From a virus, in the IMG/VR virus record IMGVR_UViG_3300022822_000032, positions 1 to 46,022 of that record: a DNA stretch of 46,022 nt; one strand, given 5' to 3'. Below the pieces are notes generated by a model that worked only from the letters and a program-made list of their open reading frames with translations, was not told where the DNA came from and did no database searches. The translations under genes were made by a program, and so were the position numbers. This document shows positions 7,954-17,000 of this stretch, piece after piece. The first letter of the stretch is position 1; every line of letters begins with the position of its first letter.

Positions 7954-8895
7954 ATGCAAATTACTGATAACAGCCGTGCGTTTATCGAAGCAGAACAGTA
8001 CTCTGACTTCATCTTGATGAACTTGCACGATGGCTTATTGCCAATGACTATGTACCGTGATGTGTCTGACTTTGGTTCAGGCTCTACTCTAAATATTAAA
8101 ACTGTTGGTACAGTTACTATTCAAGAAGCCGCAGAAGATACGCCTCTTGAGTACAACCCAATCGAATCTGGAACTGTTACTTTGTCTATTACCGACTATG
8201 TTGGTGATGCTTGGTACGTTACAGATGACTTACGTGAAGATGGTGCACAGATTGACGCACTAATGGCGGCTCGTTCTGCTGAATCTACTCGTGCTCTCCA
8301 AGAGACTTACGAGTCACGCTTCTTAGCAGTATGTAACTCTGCTCAGACTAACGGCAACCCAATGACTATCAATGGTTTTGCTCACCGACTAGCCTCTCCT
8401 GAGACTAACGGTATCTTTGCACTAGACCAACTGTCTTACGCCAAGCTTGCTTTCGGTAAAGCTAACGTACCTTCGGAAGGTCGTGTATTCATCATGGATG
8501 AAGTAGCGGCTACCACTCTTGATAACCTTGTAACCATCACTCACGATGTATCACCGTTCGGTGCTATGTTGCTACAAGAGGGTATGGCGCGTGGTCAAGA
8601 GTTTGTTATGCGTTTATATGGCTGGGATATTATCACATCTAACCGTCTACCAACAGGTACTTTCGGTGATGGTACTACTTCTATCACAGGAGCTGTAGCT
8701 AACATTGGTATGTGTATCTTAGACGACCAGTGTAAACCTATTATGGGTGCATGGCGTAGACAGCCTAAAGTAGAAGGCGAACGTAACAAAGACCGCGCTC
8801 GTGATGAGTTCGTTACACGTTCTCGCTGGGGCTTTGGTGTACAGCGTTTAGATACGTTGTTCGTCCTAATCACTTCTGCAACTAACATTGCATAA
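7954..8895 (+). CDS. Major capsid protein
   Basis: This 313-residue protein directly follows the scaffold and precedes a small head protein and a terminator. It shows HK97-fold-like features: an N-terminal arm, a spine helix region near residues 105-120 ('ALQETYESRFLAVCNSA') and a C-terminal P/A-domain with 'RGQEFVMRLYGWDIITSNRLP' around 213-233. Codon usage is biased and regular, as for a highly expressed gene. It builds the icosahedral shell. AGGAATAA lies before the ATG. Confidence 0.9.
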   Translation: MQITDNSRAFIEAEQYSDFILMNLHDGLLPMTMYRDVSDFGSGSTLNIKTVGTVTIQEAAEDTPLEYNPIESGTVTLSITDYVGDAWYVTDDLREDGAQIDALMAARSAESTRALQETYESRFLAVCNSAQTNGNPMTINGFAHRLASPETNGIFALDQLSYAKLAFGKANVPSEGRVFIMDEVAATTLDNLVTITHDVSPFGAMLLQEGMARGQEFVMRLYGWDIITSNRLPTGTFGDGTTSITGAVANIGMCILDDQCKPIMGAWRRQPKVEGERNKDRARDEFVTRSRWGFGVQRLDTLFVLITSATNIA

Positions 8896-8908
8896 TAAGG
8901 AATTATAA

Positions 8909-9265
8909 ATGAGTTATGAAAAAACTTCGGGCCTTGGTGTGTCTAACCAATATGGCCCTCGTGACACTGGTGGTGTTGAAGGCATTATCAAAACCGAAGG
9001 TTTGTACAATGAGTACGCTATCAACTTTGATGGAGCTGGCCCTCTAGGGTTTCTCTTCCCAGTATTAGACGGTTGCCGTGTAACTGGTGTTGATTTGTCC
9101 TTTACCACAAATGGTACTGAGACATTGACCGTTGGTGGTGTTAACGTGCTTACTGCTACAGAGGGTACTAACGTAGTTATTGCAAGTGATAACACTGGTG
9201 TTGTTGCTTCAACTAACATCACTGCTGGTACTTTGGTAATCAAGTTCAAGCGAATCGCTCAATAA
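8909..9265 (+). CDS. Small head protein (possible decoration protein), 118 aa
   Basis: It follows the major capsid gene by 13 bases with AAGGAA before ATG, and it is the last gene before a strong terminator, so it shares the high-expression capsid transcript. The product is Gly/Thr/Val-rich and predicted all-beta, with many short hydrophobic strands after residue 45. That fits a capsid decoration or head-fibre subunit. The role is inferred from position and composition. Confidence 0.65.
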   Translation: MSYEKTSGLGVSNQYGPRDTGGVEGIIKTEGLYNEYAINFDGAGPLGFLFPVLDGCRVTGVDLSFTTNGTETLTVGGVNVLTATEGTNVVIASDNTGVVASTNITAGTLVIKFKRIAQ

Positions 9266-9276
9266 GTAAAATAAAT

Positions 9277-9304
9277 AAGGCTGGCTTTTTAGCTGGCCTT
9301 TTTT
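9277..9304 (+). terminator. Rho-independent terminator after capsid genes
   Basis: AAGGCTGGCT pairs with AGCTGGCCTT (10 pairs, two of them G-U) around a TTTT loop, followed directly by a T run. It sits right after the capsid/decoration genes, the position of T-phi behind gene 10 in T7. It would limit read-through into adaptor and tail genes and so raise capsid over tail mRNA. Confidence 0.85.
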
Positions 9305-9320
9305 GTATCAGGAGTACGTT

Positions 9321-10001
9321 ATGACAATACAACACAAAGACATTCCCGATGCTGAAAGGCATGAACCAAAAGGTGTAAGCACAGCTTCTGATGGAACGGT
9401 ATACCAAGCAGACGGAGCTGGTTCAGGTAGTTGGGAAATAGGCAAAGTAAAAGGACAAGCCTCAGCAGAAGAAGGTATGATACTTAGGGCTAACGGAAGC
9501 AATGACACTGCTTGGGTATATGCACCTGAGGGTTGGGCACACTACCGAGAAGGTGGTGCTGGTCAGGTAATTAACACCACCGCTAGTAAGGTTCTGATTG
9601 ACGGGGCGGCTACTGAAAGCACAAGTGCTTACTTGCCTTACCAGATAAGAGGGACTGGGCAGTTATGGAATGTAACTACAAGTAAGATTACCCCTATTAA
9701 CACAGGGGACACATATGATTTACGTATAGACATACCTGTCACTGCTGAATCAGGTTCTCCTACTGAGCTTAAACTTGAGCTTGATATAGGGACAGGGGCA
9801 GGAATAACTGACTCTATTGTGACTATCTTTAAGAAAACAGGCAGAACAACACCTTACCAAATAACTATGTCTTTCCCTGTTTTTGTTTCAGCAGACTTTA
9901 AAGTTAACGGTGGTCAGATATTCTTAAAGACGGATGCAGGAACTGTTACTTGTGGGGAAATAGGTCTAACACTAGTACGTAATGTTGATGGGAGCTTCTA
10001 A
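9321..10001 (+). CDS. Structural protein, probable head fibre / tail-associated
   Basis: I choose ATG 9321 (226 residues) because AGGAG lies 6 bases upstream; an upstream TTG in frame overlaps the terminator. Residues 1-45 ('HKDIPDAERHEPKGVSTASDGTVYQADG') form a repeat-like N-terminal tag common in marine podovirus structural proteins. Residues about 65-226 look like an all-beta jelly-roll domain (C1q/TNF-like pattern of strands). Between capsid and adaptor genes it is probably a virion surface fibre or minor structural protein. The stop overlaps the next start (TAATG). Confidence 0.6.
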   Translation: MTIQHKDIPDAERHEPKGVSTASDGTVYQADGAGSGSWEIGKVKGQASAEEGMILRANGSNDTAWVYAPEGWAHYREGGAGQVINTTASKVLIDGAATESTSAYLPYQIRGTGQLWNVTTSKITPINTGDTYDLRIDIPVTAESGSPTELKLELDIGTGAGITDSIVTIFKKTGRTTPYQITMSFPVFVSADFKVNGGQIFLKTDAGTVTCGEIGLTLVRNVDGSF

Positions 10002-10789
10002 TGAAATATACACTTCTTGAGATAGTTCAAGAGATACTATCAGATATGGACAGTGATGAAGTAAATAGCATTACTGATACAACAGAGTCTGAGCAAGTAG
10101 CTATCATAGTTAAGTCTACATTCAACGCTATGATGGTAAACAGAGATTGGCCTCATACACGTAAGCTTGTTACTTTTATAGCTTCGGGAACTACCGCCTT
10201 ACCTACGCACCTAAAGTTGAAGACCAATGTTAAGCACATGCTTAGTGCTACTTATAACAAGGTAAAGACAGGTGAGACACGTAAGAAGTATTTACCTGTC
10301 AATTACCTAGACCCAGACGCATTCCTACGTAAACAGAATCAATTAAATAATGACAATGCCTACGTAGACATCATAACTGACCCTACAGGTGTAGAGTTAC
10401 TAATACGTAATGACATAGCTCCCCAGTACTACACATCTTTTGATGACAGTTACATGGTGTTTGACTCTTACGACAAGGCTGTAGATGATACATTACAAGA
10501 AAGCAAAGTACAAGCTCTCGCTTACACTCTTCCAGTTTGGGTTCACACTGATACAGCTATCCCAGACTTACCCGATGATGCTTTCCCTCTATTAGTAGAG
10601 GAAGCTAAAAGCAAGGCTCAGTTTAAGCTTAGACAGTTTCAAGATGTTAAAGCTGAGGTAGAAGCAGGGAGACAGAACAGATGGCTTTCACGTAAAGCTC
10701 GTAAGATAAATCGTGGTATAAGCTACCCTAACTATGGTCGTAATAGCCGCAAGTTTGCTAAAGACCCAACATTTAATAGAGAGAACTAA
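10001..10789 (+). CDS. Tail tubular protein A / head-tail adaptor
   Basis: This 262-residue protein sits directly upstream of the 794-residue tail tube B gene, as gp11 precedes gp12 in T7. The N-terminal part ('LLEIVQEILSDMDSDEVNSI', residues 5-24) and the segment 'STFNAMMVNRDWPHTRKLV' (about 38-56) are typical of the gp11-like adaptor family in marine podoviruses. It forms the ring joining portal and nozzle. Its start overlaps the previous stop and its own stop overlaps the next start. Confidence 0.8.
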   Translation: MKYTLLEIVQEILSDMDSDEVNSITDTTESEQVAIIVKSTFNAMMVNRDWPHTRKLVTFIASGTTALPTHLKLKTNVKHMLSATYNKVKTGETRKKYLPVNYLDPDAFLRKQNQLNNDNAYVDIITDPTGVELLIRNDIAPQYYTSFDDSYMVFDSYDKAVDDTLQESKVQALAYTLPVWVHTDTAIPDLPDDAFPLLVEEAKSKAQFKLRQFQDVKAEVEAGRQNRWLSRKARKINRGISYPNYGRNSRKFAKDPTFNREN

Positions 10790-10989
10790 TGGAATACAAA
10801 GGATATAAAGTAGTAGGTGATGGAACATTCGGCTATAAACATATCGTCCCCCTTAGCAAGGGTTCAGTATCTTTAGAGCTACGAGGTGCATACACAACAG
10901 CAGTTGAGGCGCATAAGGCGATAGACAGCTTCGAAACATCAAAGTTGGAGAAGACTAGTGGCAATTCAAAAAGTACCAATAGAGGTTAA
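10789..10989 (+). CDS. Hypothetical protein, 66 aa
   Basis: It starts within the stop of the adaptor gene (TAATG) and ends 32 bases inside the next gene in another frame. The product is a short alpha/beta protein with aromatic residues near the N-terminus. It is squeezed between the two tail tube genes. No family is recognised. Tight coupling on both sides supports that it is translated. Confidence 0.55.
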   Translation: MEYKGYKVVGDGTFGYKHIVPLSKGSVSLELRGAYTTAVEAHKAIDSFETSKLEKTSGNSKSTNRG

Positions 10990-13342
10990 TGTATTTGTTA
11001 AAGGTTTAATTACCGAAGCAAGTCCCTTAACTTTTCCTGAGAATGCGTCTATTGATGAAAGGAACTTTGTCCTTAACAGAGATGGTTCTCGTAATAGACG
11101 TTTAGGTATGAACAAGTTAGGTAACATCACCAACATTCCTACAGAGACAGCCGAAGGTAAATCTTTCAGCTCTTTTGAATGGGAGAATGCTGGTGGCATA
11201 GCTGATAAACTTCTTATCGTTGTACAATACGGTAAAGACTTGTTAGTGTTCAACATCTCAGCAGGTACGCCTGAACTTGTCACAACTTTCGATTTAAAAG
11301 CTTTACTAAACTCTGATAAAATAGATATAGAGAGAGGTAGCTTTGCAACGGTAGATGGTATATTGGTAGGAGCGTTTGGTGAACACTCTATACTCAGACT
11401 AATATATAACTCAGGGAATAATACAGTATCTTCAAGCACAGTGTTTTTAAAAATACGTGACCAGTTTGGTATTGAAGTTCCTTTTGAAAGACCTGAGGAA
11501 AGTAGGCCACAACAAGACGGCAGTTTTAAGTTTTATCCTTATAGAAATATTAAAGATATGCTAGATGACGATGCTGTACAAGTCCGACCTTTCAGAGGAG
11601 ACTCTCCTAACTTACACTTTTATAATCTACGTAACCAGTCTTGGGGAAGACCAAGAGAATCGATTAGGTTTGCAGGTAGTGATGATGAGGGTTTGTTAGA
11701 CCCAATTCAAGAGTTTGATGACACTACAGGCTTTATACCTAGTAACGCAGATGTTGTAGCCTTAGGTTTAATTAACTACGCAGAAGAAGAAGGTGCTCCT
11801 GTAAAGTTTGTAGCTAAAGAGTTAGGTATTCTTCCTTTGCTCAGTTCTTCTTCGGCAAGAGGTTTCTTTATTATAGATGCCTTGAGAAGAGGGCCAAGCC
11901 GAAAAGAACAGTATACCAATATGTTTGAAGAATCGGCAGGGGCACTTACTGTTGATTTAACTGCCCCCTTAGGGCTAGACACAACACCTGACGGAGCTAG
12001 AACAGTAGCAGAGTTTGCAGGAAGAATGTGGTATGCAGGTTTCTCAGGTGATACTATTTCCCCTGATACAAGGTCTCCTCGTATGTCTTCATACGTATTG
12101 TTTTCACAACTAGTTACAGCCTCTTCTAACATAGATAAATGTTATCAGAATAATGACCCTACTTATGAAGCAGAAGCTGACTTGTTAGCTACCGATGGTG
12201 GCCTAATAAGACTAGACCAAGCTTACGGTATAAAAGAACTTATAGCTGTAGGCAGTTCTCTTTTAGTGTTTGCAACTAACGGCGTATGGGCTATCAGTGG
12301 AGGAACTAACGTAGGTTTCCAAGCAGATGCTTTTATTGTTGAGAAAGTATCAGACCAAGGAGCTGTTAATTCTGACAGTATTGTAGAAGATGGTAGTACT
12401 GTTTTCTATTGGAGCACTGCTGGTATCTTTGCAGTAGCCCCTAATGAAGTGGGAGTATTTGCAAGCCAGTCTTTAACAAAGAATACTATTCAAACTTTTT
12501 ACGAAGCTATACCTATAGAAGCCAAGACAAGGGCATCGGGTGTATACGATAGATATGAAAATAAAATAAAGTGGGTTTACAGTGAGGGCAGAATAGCCAG
12601 CACTTCTAAAGAACTACTACTTGATTTAAACTTACAAGCTTTCTCCCCTAATACTTTCGGAACTCTGGAAGGTGAAACACCTACGTTACTAAGCCCTATT
12701 GCAGTTAAACCTTTTAACCAACAAGTTAACTTTTTAACTATTCTTGTAGGAACTGACGCAGTTTTCTCTGGAACAGATGCAGTGGGTATAGACGAACTAG
12801 TTTTACTAGACAGTGAAATAGAAACAATGTATCTAGCCTTATGGTCAGCAAGCCCTTTGCAATTAGCTTTCTGTACATACAAGAATACAAGTTTCAAAGA
12901 CTGGGTTGATAAGGACAATGTAGGTGCAGACGCAGAAGCTTACTTCATCACAGGCTACGGCCCTCAAGGTGATTTCCAAAGACGTAAGCAAGTGCCTAGT
13001 ATCTCAACTCACATGAGAAAGACCGAAGACGGTTTTAAGGTAGTGAGTGAAGACCTAGTACCTGATAACGCTTCTTCTTGTATAATGCAAGCTAGATGGG
13101 ATTGGCACAATAGCCCCAACGGTAACAGGTGGGGACGAGAGAATCAGATATACAAAAACAAGCGTGTGTACATGCCTGAGAATGTAAACGATTCTTACGA
13201 TACAGGTGAGGATGTTATAACTACCAAGACTAAGTTAAGAGGTAATGGTAGGACACTCTCGATGCTATTTAAAACAGAACCAGAAAAGGATTGTAAGATT
13301 CTAGGATGGTCATACATAATGGATGTAAGCACTAATGTCTGA
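10958..13342 (+). CDS. Tail tubular protein B (nozzle)
   Basis: This 794-residue protein has the order and size of T7 gp12-type nozzle proteins. It starts 'VEVNVFVKGLITEASPLTFPENASIDERNFVLNRDG' in pieces typical of this family (residues 8-43: 'F.KGLITEASPL', 'DERNF.L.RDGSR.RR'), then shows beta-propeller-like repeats through the middle. The start is GTG 10958 with GGAG 8 bases upstream, inside the end of the previous gene. It forms the distal tail tube that contacts the spikes and seals DNA. Confidence 0.85.
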   Translation: MAIQKVPIEVNVFVKGLITEASPLTFPENASIDERNFVLNRDGSRNRRLGMNKLGNITNIPTETAEGKSFSSFEWENAGGIADKLLIVVQYGKDLLVFNISAGTPELVTTFDLKALLNSDKIDIERGSFATVDGILVGAFGEHSILRLIYNSGNNTVSSSTVFLKIRDQFGIEVPFERPEESRPQQDGSFKFYPYRNIKDMLDDDAVQVRPFRGDSPNLHFYNLRNQSWGRPRESIRFAGSDDEGLLDPIQEFDDTTGFIPSNADVVALGLINYAEEEGAPVKFVAKELGILPLLSSSSARGFFIIDALRRGPSRKEQYTNMFEESAGALTVDLTAPLGLDTTPDGARTVAEFAGRMWYAGFSGDTISPDTRSPRMSSYVLFSQLVTASSNIDKCYQNNDPTYEAEADLLATDGGLIRLDQAYGIKELIAVGSSLLVFATNGVWAISGGTNVGFQADAFIVEKVSDQGAVNSDSIVEDGSTVFYWSTAGIFAVAPNEVGVFASQSLTKNTIQTFYEAIPIEAKTRASGVYDRYENKIKWVYSEGRIASTSKELLLDLNLQAFSPNTFGTLEGETPTLLSPIAVKPFNQQVNFLTILVGTDAVFSGTDAVGIDELVLLDSEIETMYLALWSASPLQLAFCTYKNTSFKDWVDKDNVGADAEAYFITGYGPQGDFQRRKQVPSISTHMRKTEDGFKVVSEDLVPDNASSCIMQARWDWHNSPNGNRWGRENQIYKNKRVYMPENVNDSYDTGEDVITTKTKLRGNGRTLSMLFKTEPEKDCKILGWSYIMDVSTNV

Positions 13343-13625
13343 TAAAAGAAATATAGCAATAATCTATCAAGACGATGATTTAATAGTAAAAGCAGAGCTT
13401 ATCAAAGGTAATCCTTTCCTACACTGTACTGTTTTAGAGTTTAAAAAATCTGTTATGAAAAGGGCTAGGGTTAAATGGGAAGACATAAAGGAAGGGTTTT
13501 ATTACGAAGGTTTTAATACTATATACTCTGTCTCCCCTAATCCTCGGTTTATAAAATTCATAGGAGGCTCTTTACATGAGGAGCTTGAAGATGGAATAGG
13601 GGTATACAAATGGGAACTGGTTTAG
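13335..13625 (+). CDS. Hypothetical protein between nozzle and internal virion genes, 96 aa
   Basis: It starts eight bases before the nozzle gene ends and overlaps the next gene by 16 bases. It is a small mixed alpha/beta protein with several Lys/Tyr. Genes at this place in T7-like phages (gp13 position) are internal or assembly proteins, but I see no sequence feature that shows the same function. Confidence 0.6.
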   Translation: MSDKRNIAIIYQDDDLIVKAELIKGNPFLHCTVLEFKKSVMKRARVKWEDIKEGFYYEGFNTIYSVSPNPRFIKFIGGSLHEELEDGIGVYKWELV

Positions 13626-14047
13626 AAATAGCCTTAATTGGTCTAGCGGTAGGAAGTACAGTAGCTTCTATTGACGCTAGTAAGACCTCAGCCCGTAGGC
13701 AGAAGAGAGCTGGTGAACTGAGACAGAACACACAGCTAGGGCAAGACAGAGATGCCAGAACTCAAGGGATACGTGAACAACGTATACGGAGAGCTAGGAT
13801 TCTACAAGCTGGTGAGAATACAGGAACAACTGGTAGTTCGCAAGAGACAGGTGCTCTAGGAGGAATGAGCACAGTGTTTAGCCAATCTATAGGTAATCAA
13901 GCTGGTCAACGAATAGCTAATGTAGCTATTGGTAATCAAATGCAAGGGGCGGCAGATGCGGCTTCAAGAGCTAACACATTCCAAGCTATAAGTAGCCTTG
14001 CTATGCAGGGTGCTAGTTTCAGCGCAAGCCAGCCAACAAAAACATAA
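13610..14047 (+). CDS. Internal virion protein, gp14-like
   Basis: This 145-residue protein has a hydrophobic N-terminal helix (residues about 4-20, 'GLEIALIGLAVGSTVAS') followed by Ala/Gln/Arg-rich helical sequence and many Gly/Ser. This matches the small ejection protein of T7-like phages (gp14), which inserts in the outer membrane as the first part of the ejection conduit. It precedes two large internal virion genes, as gp14 precedes gp15 and gp16 in T7. AGGGG lies before the ATG. Confidence 0.7.
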   Translation: MGTGLEIALIGLAVGSTVASIDASKTSARRQKRAGELRQNTQLGQDRDARTQGIREQRIRRARILQAGENTGTTGSSQETGALGGMSTVFSQSIGNQAGQRIANVAIGNQMQGAADAASRANTFQAISSLAMQGASFSASQPTKT

Positions 14048-14055
14048 GGTAAATT

Positions 14056-17000
14056 ATGGAAGACATAGACAACATGTTTGCAGAACCTACTGATGTCAAT
14101 TCAATGTTTGAAGAAGAGACAGAAGAAAAGAATAGGTCTCCAAACAGAAGCTTAAACAGTAGTACAGCAAGCTACACTGCTCTCTTGAAAGGTGGGACAG
14201 AAGAGTTCTCAGAGAACCAGAGAGAGATAATGGCTGAGTTTGACATGTTGGGCTATTCACCTACTGCTGAGTTTGTTGAAGACCAACAGAGAGTAGACTC
14301 GTACATGGCAGACCAATCTAACCTTGTAGACATCATTTCAGATGAAGCTATAGGGGACGATGTTAAGATGGCGGCCGCACAAGCTTCACTAGATTTAAGT
14401 AACGAGAGATATAGTCTACGTAATGACTACTCTACTAGAATCTTATCAGAGGACAGTGAGTTTCCTCAAGATACTAATAACGAAGCTGTTCGTATCAGTT
14501 CAGCAGAAATTATTGATGAGGTTAACTATAGCAACAACCAACTACAGGGATTGCTTGCGGCTGAGGTAGCCAAGTCTGACCCTGCAACACTAGAACTAGT
14601 AAAAGATTTTGCTCAGATGTTTGTACCATTTGTTGAACAAACTATGGTAAACAACATAGATATGGAAGATGAGAACTGGCCTTTCCTTCTGATGGGTGCG
14701 GCTAAGTCTGACCTAAGTAAGATACTTCGTAAGATGCCACCAGCTCAACGATTAACTGCGGCTAAGGCGTATGCAAAGATAGTGAATGAAAACTCTTCGC
14801 TGTTCTCTGACGACCCTAACGATGTAATCCGTACAGGTATGTTAGCAGATGCTTTTGACTTACACAGCTACAGTTCAGAGGACGAGTTCCTTGATAACTT
14901 CTTTAGTGTTATTGATGCAGGTGGTTTATTCTGGCAACCATTGCGTGCTACAGCCAGAGGTGTGGGAAGTTTAATCACTTCTGCTAAACCTCGTTTTGTA
15001 AGAGCAGGTGTATCACCTAACTCACCTGTCGAGAATGCAAAGGTGTTCAACCAGAAGAAGGGTAAGGAGATGCACGATGCTATCCTAGCCGATGAGACTG
15101 ATGACACCGCTAAGGCTCTCTCAGGGACAACTAGAGAGCAATACATTGCTAGTTCAGAGCTTCCACAGATACACAACAACGATGGTGTCTTTACATCAGA
15201 GATGGTAGACCCAAGCTTAAAGCGTATTGTTGAGAAAGACGGAGCTATCTATTGGTCTGATGAAGCTAAGAGTAACGCTCGTGTAAAGATTAGTAATGAC
15301 TTTATCAGAGCTTCTAGTGCAGACATACGTGCTAACATGTCCTCTATCTCTAATGCAGATGATGGTATGACATTCCATGCAGTGTACGGCCCAGCCGAGA
15401 ATGGGTGGAGTAGTGCAGAAGAAGCTGTTGACACAATGGCTTACAACTTACGTGAGTTTGGTATCACCTCTGACGACTTCAAGATACTTGGTAGACAGTC
15501 AGATGGTAACTATAAAGAAGTAACCCTTGCTGAACTAGATGCTATGGGTACTGTACGTTCTACAATGAAAATGTCTAAAGGTAAGCAACCACGTAGTGTA
15601 CGTGTAGTATCTCGTAACCCTGCTGACTTCTTGATAAGTATAGACCATAAGCATAAGTTTAATCCAATGGATATTACTGACCCTAAGAACATGGAAGCTA
15701 GATTTAACGTGTTTGATAGAGTTAAGAACTTCATGGTAACTTCTGGATTTGGTAGTGTCTCAAGACATACCTTAGACCCAATGACTCTTATTAACAAGTC
15801 TATAACACAAGGTGCTTCGGTAGCTGTGGACAAGGCTAGTGCTGTTGAGAGAGTTGTTTTGGATATGGCTGTAGAGGTGTTTGCTAAACCATTCAACGCT
15901 ATGAAGCCTGAGAAACAGGACATGTTGTATGATATTATAAAGCAACAGAACAAAGAGCAGAGATTTCTTACCCGCCAAGAGCTTATCGCACAAGGGCTTA
16001 GTGGTGACGAAATCAGAACATTGGATGGATTTAAGAAGGTACAGGATAACTTATACTTCTTAGAGAACAGAGACCTCGGCACTACCATGCGTAACCAAGG
16101 TTATAAAGTTCTTACAGACAGCGAAGGTAGTAAGTTCTATGGAAAGGAACGTGGAAGGTTAGACGTAGACATGAACAAGGCTATCTTGTTAGATGCGGAT
16201 ACTAAGGTTTTAGTTGAGAAAGGTAGCTTTGATAGTGTAGACCTTTACAACAGAGGTGGGACTATCGTAGAGCTACGTAGACCTGAAAGAGTAGATGGTG
16301 TAATGGTTACACACGTAGTAACTCGTAACCAACCATCAGCTTCCTACACTAGAGCAATACGTATTGATGAACAAGTTCTAAACTACAGAGCAGGTTACTA
16401 CAAAGTTAAGTATGAAGCTCCTATCTTTATTACTAAGAAAGTATTAGATGACAATGGAAACATTCTGTACACCAAAGCTATTGGTACAGCACAAAGCACT
16501 AAAGAGGCTAAACTCCTAGTAGAGAAGAAAAGGTCTGCTGATGGTTCTGTGTACAACAATGATGGTGTAGAAGAAAGTATCTACAGATTCAGAGATGATG
16601 TTAAAGATGAGCCTGACCTTAGCCCTGAGAATATTCAATGGGATTTGGCTACAGGTGGAGGAAGAAGTTCTCAGAGACTGAGAGGTGAGAGACTAGAGGA
16701 TAGCAACGAGAACATTGATACATCGGCACAGCACATAGCTGGCCCTGTTGACTCGATGGTACAGGCGGCAAGGGGGTTATCTAACAGAACCACTATGCGT
16801 CCTTACATTGATGGTGTTAAGAAAAGATTCGTTGATGCTTATAAGACTGAGCTACCTAAAGATAAATTCGGTAAGACAGTGTTCCCTAAGAACCTAGACG
16901 AACTCAATGCTATGTTAATGGATAGAGGTATCAGTGGTGAAAAACTTGGTGCTGACATGCGTTCTAACTTCGAGTACATTAACTACTTAGAGAACGGCTA

